A DNA stretch of 50,437 bases from positions 1 to 50,437 of the forward strand of contig JAJTXY010000029.1 of NCBI GenBank assembly GCA_021463865.1. Direction: 5' to 3'. Numbering within the stretch: the first letter of the stretch is position 1; the number at the start of each line of letters is the position of its first letter. This document shows, piece by piece, positions 1 to 7,668 of this stretch. Made by a program: the position numbers and the translations under genes. The notes under the pieces were generated by a model. It was not told the DNA's origin and did not search any database. It saw only the letters and a list, made by a program, of their open reading frames with translations. Origin of the DNA: Anaerolineae bacterium (GTDB taxonomy: Bacteria; Chloroflexota; Anaerolineae; Aggregatilineales; J027).

Positions 1-417
1 ACGACCTGAGTCGGGGGAGTCCGAGTCCCAAGTCATGACTGGGATGCCCGCTTCGATTGCGGACTGAATCGGATCAATGCAGCCGTCCGGGTCGTTGCAG
101 CTCACCGCGATGGCATCTACGCCTTGGGCTACCGCATCTTCGATTACACGTGCTTGCTCGGCCATGTCAGATGCCACCGACCCCATATATAGACATTCTA
201 CTTTTTTGCCGGTGGATGCGCTCAATTCCTCGGCGGCTTTCATGCAGCCGTCGCGCCCCAGTTCAAAGACCGGGTTGTTCAGCGCTTTTGGAATCCACGC
301 TAGAGTAAAGGTGTCATCTTGAGCACGGACGTGTGTCGGAGTGTTGGAGGGGCCTATAGTTAGTAACGCGACGGCTACTAACACCAAAATACTAACAAAA
401 CGAAACAATTCCTTCAT
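1..417 (-). CDS. Sugar ABC transporter substrate-binding protein, N-terminal part (runs off the window)
   Basis: Extracellular solute-binding protein of the RbsB-like type I periplasmic family (Peripla_BP_4). I translated it from the minus strand: 139 residues are inside the window, the C-terminus lies before base 1. It begins [14 protein letters not shown], a Sec signal peptide with a likely cleavage near residue 33 after HVRAQ. The mature part starts with [20 protein letters not shown], the usual beta-strand plus ligand loop of sugar binders, and continues with [16 protein letters not shown] and [14 protein letters not shown], the sugar-contacting strands of this fold. The start is fixed by AGGAGG eight bases before the ATG. 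It diverges from a ROK repressor gene and its promoter overlaps a dyad, so it is probably the first gene of a ROK-controlled sugar-uptake operon outside the window. The sugar cannot be told. Confidence 0.88.
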   Translation of the reverse strand, partial: MKELFRFVSILVLVAVALLTIGPSNTPTHVRAQDDTFTLAWIPKALNNPVFELGRDGCMKAAEELSASTGKKVECLYMGSVASDMAEQARVIEDAVAQGVDAIAVSCNDPDGCIDPIQSAIEAGIPVMTWDSDSPDSGR

Positions 418-516
418 GTCCTGTTCCTCCTAAAAAGCTTTGCGGGAGATGGACTGTCTCCCATAAACACTTGTGAATTTTATCGCGGAGGATGCAATGA
501 GGACTGGAATAACGCG

Positions 517-541
517 ATTTTGTTTATTAAAACAACAAAAT
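517..541. promoter_or_regulatory. Candidate ROK operator 1 (8-9-8 dyad)
   Basis: Perfect inverted repeat ATTTTGTT (517-524) and AACAAAAT (534-541) around a 9-base spacer. It covers the -10 box and the predicted start site of the minus-strand sugar-binding protein gene, so bound repressor would block transcription. AT-rich dyads of this kind are typical of NagC/XylR-type ROK operators; assignment to the neighbouring ROK protein is inference, supported by a second copy at 796-820. Confidence 0.6.
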
Positions 542-554
542 CAAATTTTGTCAA
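526..554 (-). promoter_or_regulatory. Sigma-70-type promoter of the sugar-binding protein gene
   Basis: On the minus strand, TTGACA (549-554), a 17-base spacer and TTTAAT (526-531). The -35 is a perfect consensus match. The start site would fall near 519, giving a leader of about 100 bases before the ATG at 417. Confidence 0.72.
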
Positions 555-769
555 GTGATTGGGTTTAGAGAGTATTCTAGAGGGCGTCCGTTGGAACAGG
601 CCGGCAAGCATAAATTTCTCAAGATAACTCGTTCTACTACTTAAAACCCCTAAATCAAGCTGTGAATAGACTCTAGCGATTAGAAAATTTAAGATTGCGC
701 CAAACCACTCTCTAAAATTTAAGAAATCAGATATAATATTATATAATTATTTCTTGAACCACATCTTGC

Positions 770-798
770 TTGACAAAAAACAGATTACCGTCTATATT
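770..798 (+). promoter_or_regulatory. Sigma-70-type promoter of the ROK repressor gene
   Basis: TTGACA (770-775), 17-base spacer, TATATT (793-798). Start site expected near 805, leaving a leader of roughly 28 bases before the ATG at 833, with GAGG just upstream of the start. Confidence 0.75.
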
Positions 799-820
799 TT
801 GTTTTGAAATGCAACGAATT
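796..820. promoter_or_regulatory. Candidate ROK operator 2 (8-9-8 dyad)
   Basis: ATTTTGTT (796-803), nine bases, AACGAATT (813-820). The left arm is identical to that of the dyad at 517-541, the right arm differs at two bases, and the spacing is the same. It lies on the -10 end and start site of the ROK gene's own promoter, which suggests autoregulation. Confidence 0.5.
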
Positions 821-832
821 TGATGAGGAATA

Positions 833-2050
833 ATGAAACCGAGCGGTGCCGATCTTAGTCTAGTTAAACAGCTTAACAGCGCCCTGATTTTGAATCTGCT
901 GTTGTCTGAATCATCCCAATCACGCGCTAGTCTCGCACAACGAACGGGCTTAAATCGCAGCACTATTTCATCCTTAGTTGCTGACTTGATGGTAGCAGGT
1001 TTTGTGCGTGAGGTTGGGTTAGAAGAAGATGCGTCGAGAGGGCGACCCGGCGTTCTATTGGAATTGAATCCCTATGGCGGCAGTGTGGTTGGATTGGAAA
1101 TCAATATTGGTTATATCACAGCGATTCTAACTGATTTTACCGCCCAAACCCTCTGGCGAAAGCAGGTCTCGTTCGCGCATGATGCTGATCAGCTTTCGGT
1201 TATCCGGCTTGGCGAAGAACTGATTTATGCCGCGCTGCGAACCTCACAAGCCCATAAGCTCAAGCCGTTAGGGATTGGCTTGGTGGTTCCCGGTCTAGTA
1301 GACCGAACTGAGGGTACGTTGGTCTATGCGCCAAATCTGCATTGGCGTAATGTGCCTTTTCGTGAATTATGGGCGAATAAGTTTGCTATGCCGTTTTATA
1401 TTGAGAACGATGGCAATGCTGCCGCGCTTGGTGAACACTACTTTGGTGTGGCAAAGGGCTACCACGATTTCTTATTTCTGGGTACAGGCGTCGGGATGAG
1501 TGGTGGACTGATGCTTAATAACCAACTCTATCGAGGCGTCGGCGGATTCGCAGGCGAAGTTGGGCATATCATTGTGGAATCCGGCGGTGAACTGTGTGGG
1601 TGTGGGCGGCGAGGCTGTTGGGAGACCCTTGTTGGGACACCTGCCGTTGTGCGAGGTGTAGTAAAGGCATTAAACGCAGGTGCGCCGTCGCGTATTCCTG
1701 ACCTTGTACATCACCATCTGGATTTGATTACGATGGAGGTGGTTGTAGAAGCCGCCAACCAAGGGGATCAACTTGCGCTTAATACTCTGTCAGAGATCGC
1801 CCTACACCTCGGATCGGGCATCACAAATCTTATCAATATTTTCAATCCGGAACTGATTGTTTTGGGTGGCGAACTGATCCTCGCTGGGCACTATTTATTG
1901 CCGACGATTGGCAAAATCATCGCCGCTGAAGCCTTAAACGATTTATCACGTATGGTCGCCTTAGCTATATCGTCGCAAACGACAGATGCCTGTGTACGTG
2001 GTGCGGCAACCTTAGTGATTGATGGCATTGTTCGCAACCCCATTTTTTGA
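833..2050 (+). CDS. ROK family transcriptional repressor (NagC/XylR type)
   Basis: Sugar-responsive DNA-binding repressor, cytoplasmic, 405 residues, the usual length for ROK repressors. A winged helix-turn-helix occupies about residues 15-75 (RASLAQRTGLNRSTISSLVA). The ROK domain follows: phosphate-binding loop GTGVGMSGG near 217-225, IENDGNAAALGE near 190-201, and the zinc signature with H245 in GEVGHI and C255, C257, C262 in CGCGRRGC. D193 of the END motif, the base used by ROK kinases, is retained, so some residual sugar-kinase-like character is possible. The ATG at 833 is chosen because GAGG precedes it and a consensus promoter ends at 798. It is divergent from a sugar ABC binding protein gene, its likely target. 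Confidence 0.92.
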   Translation: MKPSGADLSLVKQLNSALILNLLLSESSQSRASLAQRTGLNRSTISSLVADLMVAGFVREVGLEEDASRGRPGVLLELNPYGGSVVGLEINIGYITAILTDFTAQTLWRKQVSFAHDADQLSVIRLGEELIYAALRTSQAHKLKPLGIGLVVPGLVDRTEGTLVYAPNLHWRNVPFRELWANKFAMPFYIENDGNAAALGEHYFGVAKGYHDFLFLGTGVGMSGGLMLNNQLYRGVGGFAGEVGHIIVESGGELCGCGRRGCWETLVGTPAVVRGVVKALNAGAPSRIPDLVHHHLDLITMEVVVEAANQGDQLALNTLSEIALHLGSGITNLINIFNPELIVLGGELILAGHYLLPTIGKIIAAEALNDLSRMVALAISSQTTDACVRGAATLVIDGIVRNPIF

Positions 2051-2091
2051 TACCGTTTTTTAGAAAAGATTTATTTTAAAGGAGTCAGAGT

Positions 2092-2460
2092 ATGTCTACG
2101 ATATTATTGGTTGAAGATAATCAGAATACAGCTGATTTTATGATACATATCTTAGAGGCTGCCGGGTATACAGTGCATCATGCTAAAAGCGGCATGGAAG
2201 GTGCTCGTTGGGCACGTGCCAGCCTGCCTGATCTGGTTTTGATGGATATTAATCTACCTGATGTTAACGGGCGGAGCGTCGTGCTCAGTCTGCGACGCCA
2301 ACAACCAGCAGAAGCGCTACCCATCATTGCCGTAACTGTCCAAGCGGATGAAGAATCTGTGGCACTTGCCAAAGGTTTTGGTTGCAATGCCTTCCTAGCC
2401 AAACCCTTTCTTCCAGAAGACCTCTTGGATCTAGTTGAGCATTTTTTACCTGCCCAATAA
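2092..2460 (+). CDS. Single-domain response regulator (CheY-like receiver)
   Basis: Stand-alone receiver domain of 122 residues with no output domain. It carries the acidic pair E8-D9, the phospho-acceptor D52 in VLMDINLPD, T82 and K104 in FLAKPF, so it should be phosphorylatable. Such proteins usually act by protein-protein contact or in phosphorelays. GGAG about ten bases before the ATG supports this start. It lies 41 bases after the ROK gene and could be cotranscribed with it, but no kinase is nearby, so its partner is unknown. Confidence 0.9.
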   Translation: MSTILLVEDNQNTADFMIHILEAAGYTVHHAKSGMEGARWARASLPDLVLMDINLPDVNGRSVVLSLRRQQPAEALPIIAVTVQADEESVALAKGFGCNAFLAKPFLPEDLLDLVEHFLPAQ

Positions 2461-2484
2461 TGGATTTGCGGCCTCCGTATGGAA

Positions 2485-2513
2485 ACGAAAACCAGCAAGA
2501 TTGCTCCTGCTGG
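2485..2513 (-). terminator. Intrinsic terminator downstream of tRNA-Arg
   Basis: On the minus strand CCAGCAGGA, loop GCAA, TCTTGCTGG (bases 2492-2513) form a 9-bp stem with a GNRA tetraloop and one G-U pair, followed by TTTTCGTTT. It lies 25 bases past the tRNA 3' end. On the plus strand the same stem follows the response-regulator stop at 2460 but has a poorer T tract, so it may also work weakly in that direction. Confidence 0.75.
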
Positions 2514-2537
2514 CTGTTTGTCAGAACTACATAGCTG

Positions 2538-2609
2538 TACCCCATCCGCGACTCGAACGCGGGCCTCTGCCTCCGGAGGGCAACGCTCTATCCACTGAGC
2601 TAATGGGGC
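2538..2609 (-). tRNA. tRNA-Arg (anticodon CCG)
   Basis: A full cloverleaf reads on the minus strand: acceptor GCCCCAT/ATGGGGT (G1-U72 wobble), D arm GCTC-AGTGGATA-GAGC, anticodon stem TTGCC/GGCAG with loop CTCCGGA, T arm CCGCG-TTCGAGT-CGCGG, discriminator A. The anticodon CCG reads CGG arginine codons. It is 72 bases long and CCA is not encoded (CA follows the discriminator), so CCA must be added after transcription. A promoter and a terminator flank it, so it is a single-gene unit. Confidence 0.95.
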
Positions 2610-2625
2610 ATTCCCTACTCCCTTA

Positions 2626-2654
2626 TATATACCATTGTTATAGCTTTGTCGCAA
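2626..2654 (-). promoter_or_regulatory. Promoter of tRNA-Arg
   Basis: Minus strand TTGCGA (2649-2654), 17-base spacer, TATATA (2626-2631), with TGG before the -10 box giving an extended -10. It ends 16 bases before the tRNA 5' end. Confidence 0.7.
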
Positions 2655-2741
2655 GTGGCGATTCGCAAATGATCAGAGTCCGTCTGGTAAATTTCTGGCA
2701 CAGACGGCATACTGATAGCCGTCCATCGTGGGGAGAATTCT

Positions 2742-3446
2742 ATGGCTGAACATGAACGTCAACCCGGCTTTATCAAATTGCTGTGGCAGGGTATCAAAGC
2801 ATTATTCGACCAACTGCTAATGATTTTGGACTTGCCAACGGCCTCGAATACTACAGATACCCGACTGCGGCGTTTACGTCGGATTTATTACAGTGACCCC
2901 CAAATCAACACGACCTATCGGCAGGTGCGCGATATACTGCGCGGGCATGTGCATAAGAAGAATTATGATTATTATGACCGGATGCTGTCTACCGAACGGC
3001 TGGTGGTACGGGCAACTCGCAACATTCGCGGTTCGACCAGTTACGATATTTTGAGCCAAACACAGCAACTCAGTGGCAGAATTGTTGCCTTAGTGGAGCA
3101 ACTGGAAGACATTGACGAAATCGCTACTTTGTACAAAAATCCGGATTCCGAAGAAGCTAAAACGATGGCAGAATCGCGGCAGTGGCTGGTCAGCCGAATT
3201 GAAGAAGCCTTAAACTTGCAAGCCAGCATCCCGGCAAAAGTCGTCAGTTTTAATACCAGCAAAACGCGCCGCAAACTTGACCAATTGGGCGAAAGCATTG
3301 ACCGCCTCATGCTGCAACTGGACGACATTCTCGAAAGTTACGAAGAAATAGACACCTACCATCAAGTTCCCTCGATTGAAGAACTGGAACTAGAGGGCAT
3401 TACCGACGAAATTGAGGAACAGCATGATCGAAGCAGTCATCTTTGA
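2742..3446 (+). CDS. Hypothetical coiled-coil protein
   Basis: Not recognised as a named family. It is 234 residues, soluble, without a signal peptide or clear membrane segment; only a hydrophobic patch (FIKLLWQGIKALFDQLLMIL, about 10-30) near the N-terminus could associate with membrane. The rest is highly charged and helical, with heptad-like stretches around 105-160 and 175-215, suggesting a coiled-coil or helical bundle. The C-terminus is acidic. GGGGAG eight bases before the ATG supports the start. It overlaps the start of the following HAD phosphatase gene by 23 bases, so the two are probably cotranscribed and translationally coupled. Confidence 0.7.
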   Translation: MAEHERQPGFIKLLWQGIKALFDQLLMILDLPTASNTTDTRLRRLRRIYYSDPQINTTYRQVRDILRGHVHKKNYDYYDRMLSTERLVVRATRNIRGSTSYDILSQTQQLSGRIVALVEQLEDIDEIATLYKNPDSEEAKTMAESRQWLVSRIEEALNLQASIPAKVVSFNTSKTRRKLDQLGESIDRLMLQLDDILESYEEIDTYHQVPSIEELELEGITDEIEEQHDRSSHL

Positions 3447-4083
3447 TATGGACGGCCTGCTCATTGATTCCGAACCTTTTTGGCAGGAGGCGGAAATCAC
3501 CACCTTTGCCAAAGTGGGCCTCCATCTCACCGAGCAGGATTGCACCAAAACAATGGGCCTGCGTTTGGACGAAGTCGTCGAATTTTGGTATCGCTACCAG
3601 TCATGGAATCATTATTCCAAAAAAGAGATTGAGGACGCCATTAAAACGCGCTATCTAGAACTCGTCCGAGAGCGCGGTGAGGCCAAAACAGGCGTTATGG
3701 AAATACTGCGTTTCATGCAGACCCAGAATATCCCAATGGCAATCGCATCATCGTCCTATATGGAACTGATTGAATGTGTAGTCGAACGGTTAGACATCGG
3801 GCCATACCTCACTGTGCTGTGTTCGGCGGAACATGAACCCTATGGCAAACCCAACCCCTCCGTCTATTTAAGTGCCGCTGATAAATTAGGTGTGTCCCGT
3901 CTAAAATGTCTCGTATTCGAGGATTCGTTTCGTGGGCTGTTGGCTGCCAAAGCCGCTGAGATGAAATGTGTCTGCGTGCCCGACTCTTCACTTGCTGGCG
4001 ATCCACGTCTCAGTATTGCAGATAAGGTAATCCCCACATTGGCCCATTTTGATGTGGCACTGTGGTCTGAATTAAATACGTGA
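3424..4083 (+). CDS. HAD-family sugar phosphatase, HxpB/YniC-like
   Basis: Haloacid-dehalogenase hydrolase of subfamily IA (beta-phosphoglucomutase-like), 219 residues. Motif I is VIFDMDGLLIDSEPFW with nucleophile D8 and acid/base D10; motif II is the serine in AIASSS; the motif III lysine is in YGKPNPSVYL; motif IV is the acidic pair in VFEDSFRG. The cap segment TMGLRLDEVVEFWYRYQSW resembles that of Escherichia coli HxpB, which removes phosphate from hexitol and 2-deoxyglucose phosphates, so a small sugar-phosphate substrate is likely. An upstream TTG at 3412 is in frame, but the ATG at 3424 with GAGGAA in front is better. The next gene starts 20 bases after its stop. Confidence 0.85.
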   Translation: MIEAVIFDMDGLLIDSEPFWQEAEITTFAKVGLHLTEQDCTKTMGLRLDEVVEFWYRYQSWNHYSKKEIEDAIKTRYLELVRERGEAKTGVMEILRFMQTQNIPMAIASSSYMELIECVVERLDIGPYLTVLCSAEHEPYGKPNPSVYLSAADKLGVSRLKCLVFEDSFRGLLAAKAAEMKCVCVPDSSLAGDPRLSIADKVIPTLAHFDVALWSELNT

Positions 4084-4103
4084 AAATCAAAAGGAAAGCT
4101 ACT

Positions 4104-5300
4104 ATGACCGATACACAAGCTGTGGTTGCAGCGATTAAAGCGGAAGTCGGAAAAAACCGCGATGTCATTATCCAATTCATGCGGGAGCTTTGCGCTATCC
4201 CCAGTATGGAAAGCCAAATTAAAGATGTTGGGGAACGCTGTGCGGCTGAGATGCGTAAGCTCGGTTTTGAGCGTATCTGGTTCGACAAAATGGGCAATAT
4301 CGTTGGGCAGATTGGCAATGGCCCGAAAAAACTGCTCTATGACAGCCACATTGACACCGTGAGCATCGGCGATCCAGCGGAATGGAAATGGGATCCATTC
4401 GAGGGCAAGGTTGAAAATGGTATCTTGTATGCACGCGGGGCCTGTGATGAAAAAGGCAGCACTCCCGGCATGATCTATGGCTTGGCGATTGCCCATAAAT
4501 TAGGGTTGCTGAAAGGCTTCACGGCTTATTATTTTGGCAATATGGAAGAATGGAACGACGGCAGTGCCCCCAATGCCTTTGTTGAGACCGAAGGCATTAA
4601 ACCCGATTTTGTGGTGGTGGGAGAACCAACCAAGATGATGGTCTATCGTGGGCATAAGGGCCGTGTCGAGATGAAAGTCACCGCCAAAGGCAAAAGCGCC
4701 CACGCCGCCAGCAATTTCTTGGGAGACAACGCGATTTATAAGATGCTGCCCGTGATCGAGGCCATTCGGGATATGGAACCGCAGTTGGGCGATCACGAGT
4801 TTTTGGGGCATGGTCGCATCACCGTGACCGATATGGAAGTCACGACCCCTAGCATTAATGCCGTGCCGAATGAAGCCATTATCTACATTGACCGTCGTAT
4901 CACATGGGGCGAAACCCCCGAAGCTGTGATTGAACAGGTGCGGCAGGTGGTGGGAGATCAGCCCGACATTAAAGTTGATTTGTTGCTCTATGAAGAACCC
5001 AGCTATACTGGCTTTGTGTTCCCGCTTGAAAAAATCTATCCGGCATGGCTGCTTGAGGAATCCAACCCCTTTGTACAAGCCGGGGTCAAAACCGCCAAGG
5101 CGTTGTGGGGTGGGGAACCCAAGACGGGCAAATGGGACTTCTCAACCAATGGCACCTATTGGTGTGGCAAGGCTGGGATTCCGAGTATTGGTTTTGGCCC
5201 GGGGGATGAAATTCATGCCCACACCGTTCTTGACCAAGTATCGCTGGATGACGTAGTACGGGCCACCGAATTTTACGCGCTACTGCCCGGAATGATGTAA
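4104..5300 (+). CDS. YgeY-like M20 family metallohydrolase
   Basis: Dinuclear zinc amidohydrolase/peptidase of the M20 (ArgE/DapE) family, 398 residues, cytoplasmic. Metal ligands are visible in YDSHIDTV (H82, D84) and GACDEKG (D115); the catalytic glutamate pair is in NMEEW (148-149) and a further ligand in VGEPT (E174); a C-terminal histidine is in EIHAHTVLDQ. The segments VYRGHKGR, GDNAIYKM, IDRRITWGET and WDFSTNG recall E. coli YgeY, the hydrolase of the enterobacterial yge/yqe cluster annotated as linked to selenium-dependent hydroxylases, rather than ArgE itself. An in-frame GTG at 4080 overlaps the HAD stop, but AAGGAAAG precedes the ATG at 4104. The substrate is unknown; the dimethylargininase-like neighbour suggests an amidino- or acyl-amino-acid derivative. 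Confidence 0.85.
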   Translation: MTDTQAVVAAIKAEVGKNRDVIIQFMRELCAIPSMESQIKDVGERCAAEMRKLGFERIWFDKMGNIVGQIGNGPKKLLYDSHIDTVSIGDPAEWKWDPFEGKVENGILYARGACDEKGSTPGMIYGLAIAHKLGLLKGFTAYYFGNMEEWNDGSAPNAFVETEGIKPDFVVVGEPTKMMVYRGHKGRVEMKVTAKGKSAHAASNFLGDNAIYKMLPVIEAIRDMEPQLGDHEFLGHGRITVTDMEVTTPSINAVPNEAIIYIDRRITWGETPEAVIEQVRQVVGDQPDIKVDLLLYEEPSYTGFVFPLEKIYPAWLLEESNPFVQAGVKTAKALWGGEPKTGKWDFSTNGTYWCGKAGIPSIGFGPGDEIHAHTVLDQVSLDDVVRATEFYALLPGMM

Positions 5301-5347
5301 TCACAAACAAATGAATCTTGCTGTTGGGTGGATGAAAGGGAGATGAT

Positions 5348-6136
5348 ATGCCATATAACACGTTTACTCATGCTCTCGTCCGCGTTCCGACCCCAAATAT
5401 GGGTAAGGGCATCACCACCCAACAGCTTGGCGCACCCGATTTTGAATTGGCCCTAACGCAACATGCGGCCTATTGTGAAGCGCTACGTTGGTGCGGCCTC
5501 AAAGTCACTCTCCTCTCCGGTGATGAGGCGTATCCTGACGGTTGTTTTGTGGAAGATGCTGCCGTCATCTATGGTGATCTGGTAGTCATCACCCAGCCGG
5601 GTGCGCGTTCACGGCGGGGTGAAACAGTCGCCATCCAGCAAGCCTTCAGTCATCAGCCTGTCGTTCAAATGCAAGACGACGAATTTTTGGATGGCGGTGA
5701 TGTCCTGTTTTGTGCGGATCGCGTTCTCATCGGCCTTTCACAACGCACCAATTGGCAAGGGGCGTCCGTGTTAAAGAATGCCCTACAAGATTATGATGCC
5801 TCGCTGCGAGTGGATTTTGTCAATGTGGGGGGGGTGCTACACCTTAAAACCGGGATCACCGAACTCACCCCCGGAGTGATTATCCAATCTCCCGATTTTG
5901 AGACCGACTACATTTTTGATTTTGCCGATGTCTACGTTGTCCCAGAAGCCGAGAAACATGGCGGACATGTTTTACCGCTCAATGATGCTGTACTCATCCA
6001 CGCGGGCAGTCCTATAGTACGCGATTTGGCACACCGTTATTATCTGAGGGTGATCGAAATCCCGCTGAGTGAATTTGAAAAGATGGATGGCGGCGTTACC
6101 TGCCTCTCGCTACGTTATGCCTTCTCCGGTGCTTGA
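5348..6136 (+). CDS. Dimethylargininase-like amidinohydrolase (DDAH family)
   Basis: Member of the guanidino-modifying superfamily (DDAH, arginine deiminase, amidinotransferase), 262 residues, close to the ~255 usual for bacterial DDAH. It would hydrolyse methylated arginine to citrulline plus methylamine. Catalytic residues are visible: C252 in MDGGVTCLSLR, H165 in LHLKTGI and the acidic FVED (E69, D70), with substrate-loop LDGGDVL near 114-120. The LHLKT and DGGxTCLSLR signatures favour DDAH over arginine deiminase. AGGGAGATGAT precedes the ATG. It follows the YgeY-like gene by 47 bases, the likely end of a four-gene operon. Its last 22 bases overlap the end of the convergent radical SAM gene. 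Confidence 0.88.
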   Translation: MPYNTFTHALVRVPTPNMGKGITTQQLGAPDFELALTQHAAYCEALRWCGLKVTLLSGDEAYPDGCFVEDAAVIYGDLVVITQPGARSRRGETVAIQQAFSHQPVVQMQDDEFLDGGDVLFCADRVLIGLSQRTNWQGASVLKNALQDYDASLRVDFVNVGGVLHLKTGITELTPGVIIQSPDFETDYIFDFADVYVVPEAEKHGGHVLPLNDAVLIHAGSPIVRDLAHRYYLRVIEIPLSEFEKMDGGVTCLSLRYAFSGA

Positions 6137-7530
6137 TGCGTGAGGCCAAGGCGTTTTTGCGTGGGCCGATGTTGACCAAAGCCAGTTAACACGCCTTCCA
6201 AGACCGGACGCATCCGGGCCACCCGTTTAAGGCGAATCATGGCGTCCCACATCGGCTCAAATTTCTTCCAACCCCCTGCATAGGCGATATGGCGCATTTT
6301 GCCTGTTAGAGTATCTTTAGTAGCCGCGCCCTTTAAAATTGCCGACCAACGATAAAACTCCTGATAGGCTCGCCAGTATCCCGCTTCCAATGCTTCGGGG
6401 CTGATTTTGGCGGGCCGATAGACGACATGGCGTGTATCATACAAATCCCAATTGCTATGCAGGATACGATTTTGCGCCGCCATTCGTTCATATAAGGCGG
6501 TACCGGGATAGGGGGTCAGAATATGGAAGGTTGCGGTCTCGATGCCCTGTGAAATAGCCCATTCTACGGTACGGTCAAACACGCTTTCGTCGTCCGCGTC
6601 CATGCCAAACACAAAACTGCCATTCACCATCACCCCCAGATCATGCAAACGACGAATGGCGGCGGTGTAGTCTCGATTGAGGTTTTGTTTCTTGTTTTGC
6701 TCCAACAGGCTGTCGGGATTAAGCGTTTCAAAACCGACGAACAAACTTCGCAACCCCGCCTCGACTGCTTTTTCCAACAAGCGTGGTTTTAAAATGGACT
6801 GTACCGTACCCGCCGCCTGCCACAGCCGCCCCATGCCGCGCATCCCTTCAAAAAGTTCGCTGGCAAAATGGGCATTGCCAAAAAGATGGTCATCTAAAAA
6901 GTAGAGATGGCGTCCCGGCAGCCGTTCTATCTCCGCCAGCGCATCATCAACCGTTTGGGTATAAAAGCCTTTGCCTCCCTGAAAAAAGGCATCTTTATAA
7001 CAAAAATCACAGCTATGTGGGCAACCGCGCGATACCACAATTGAATTGGGGACAAGATACAGATGACGCTTAATCAAATCGCGGCGAATGGGGGGCAGGC
7101 CAATCAGCGTGCGGATTTTGGATTCATAGCGTTTGGCGGGGTGGCCCTGTCGAAAATCCTGCAAAAACGCGGGAAAGGTATCTTCACCGGGGCCAAGAAA
7201 AATGCTGTCGGCGTGTTGGGCGGCTTCATCCGGCAGGGAGGTGACATGCAATCCACCCAAGATGACATAGGCCCCTTGCGCTCGATAGTGATCGGCGATT
7301 TGATAGGCACGATAGGCGGAGGTAATGTAGACCTGAATAATGACCAATTCTGGTTCGTCATCCAGATTGAGAACTTCCACATGCTCATCCTGTAAATCAA
7401 CCTCGTCATTTACATCCAAATAGCCCGCAAGGGTGGCAAGGCCCAGTGGCGGGAAAAGTGAGTATTTAATCGGGCGAAAAAAGGGGCTTTGGGCTTCGGT
7501 TAGGGCAGGCAAAATCATTTTGACTTTCAT
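6115..7530 (-). CDS. B12-binding-domain radical SAM protein
   Basis: Cobalamin-dependent radical SAM enzyme, 471 residues. The N-terminal part (about 1-140) has a B12-binding-like Rossmann fold with PPLGLATLAGYL and VILGGLHVTSLPDEAAQHAD. The radical SAM core has VSRGCPHSCDFCYKD with C170, C174, C177 binding the [4Fe-4S] cluster, then LYFLDDHLFG, FVGFETLN and NGSFVFGMD. A C-terminal helical region (about 370-471) follows. Family members include methylases and cyclases of lipids and tetrapyrroles; the substrate here cannot be told. ATG 7530 is preceded by GGAG at nine bases, so the ATG-like start seven codons upstream is not used. A TATAGT box at 7569-7574 may be its -10. Confidence 0.87.
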   Translation of the reverse strand: MKVKMILPALTEAQSPFFRPIKYSLFPPLGLATLAGYLDVNDEVDLQDEHVEVLNLDDEPELVIIQVYITSAYRAYQIADHYRAQGAYVILGGLHVTSLPDEAAQHADSIFLGPGEDTFPAFLQDFRQGHPAKRYESKIRTLIGLPPIRRDLIKRHLYLVPNSIVVSRGCPHSCDFCYKDAFFQGGKGFYTQTVDDALAEIERLPGRHLYFLDDHLFGNAHFASELFEGMRGMGRLWQAAGTVQSILKPRLLEKAVEAGLRSLFVGFETLNPDSLLEQNKKQNLNRDYTAAIRRLHDLGVMVNGSFVFGMDADDESVFDRTVEWAISQGIETATFHILTPYPGTALYERMAAQNRILHSNWDLYDTRHVVYRPAKISPEALEAGYWRAYQEFYRWSAILKGAATKDTLTGKMRHIAYAGGWKKFEPMWDAMIRLKRVARMRPVLEGVLTGFGQHRPTQKRLGLTHQAPEKA

Positions 7531-7632
7531 CAGTGAGTGCTCCTTACGCACTGGTTATCGTAAAAGCCACTATACTGAAACGTGACACTTGGATTCGACG
7601 GCTTAGGTGTAGAGATAGTTGCACCCAAGTGC

Positions 7633-7662
7633 TTGCCGACGCTTTGATAGGTATGTTAGGCT
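7633..7662 (+). promoter_or_regulatory. Possible promoter giving a leaderless transcript
   Basis: TTGCCG (7633-7638), 18-base spacer ending in TGT, then TAGGCT (7657-7662), an extended -10. Transcription would start at or next to the ATG at 7669, and no Shine-Dalgarno sequence is present before that ATG. Confidence 0.4.
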
Positions 7663-7668
7663 ACGAAT

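Larger units (their letters stand above)
418..832. other. Divergent regulatory region between sugar-binding protein and ROK repressor
   Basis: This 415-base AT-rich gap holds two outward-facing promoters and two related dyads, listed separately. Between them (about 555-769) I see only AT-rich sequence, including a run of TATAATATT-like bases at 731-750, and no convincing gene. Confidence 0.75.

Noticed and set aside
77-322. Plus-strand open frame of about 80 codons at the window start
   Set aside because: It lies antisense to the sugar-binding protein, whose signal peptide, fold motifs and ribosome site are clear.
731-750. AT-rich TATAAT-like tract as an additional promoter
   Set aside because: No matching -35; a far better promoter lies at 770-798.
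2178-2654. Minus-strand open frame of 158 codons
   Set aside because: It reads through a complete tRNA-Arg gene and antisense to a canonical receiver domain.
2435-2749. Plus-strand open frame of 104 codons spanning the tRNA region
   Set aside because: It runs antisense through the tRNA and its terminator and has no recognisable protein pattern.
4500-5078. Minus-strand open frame of 192 codons
   Set aside because: Antisense to the YgeY-like gene, whose metal-binding motifs are intact; the frame is a shadow of its codon bias.
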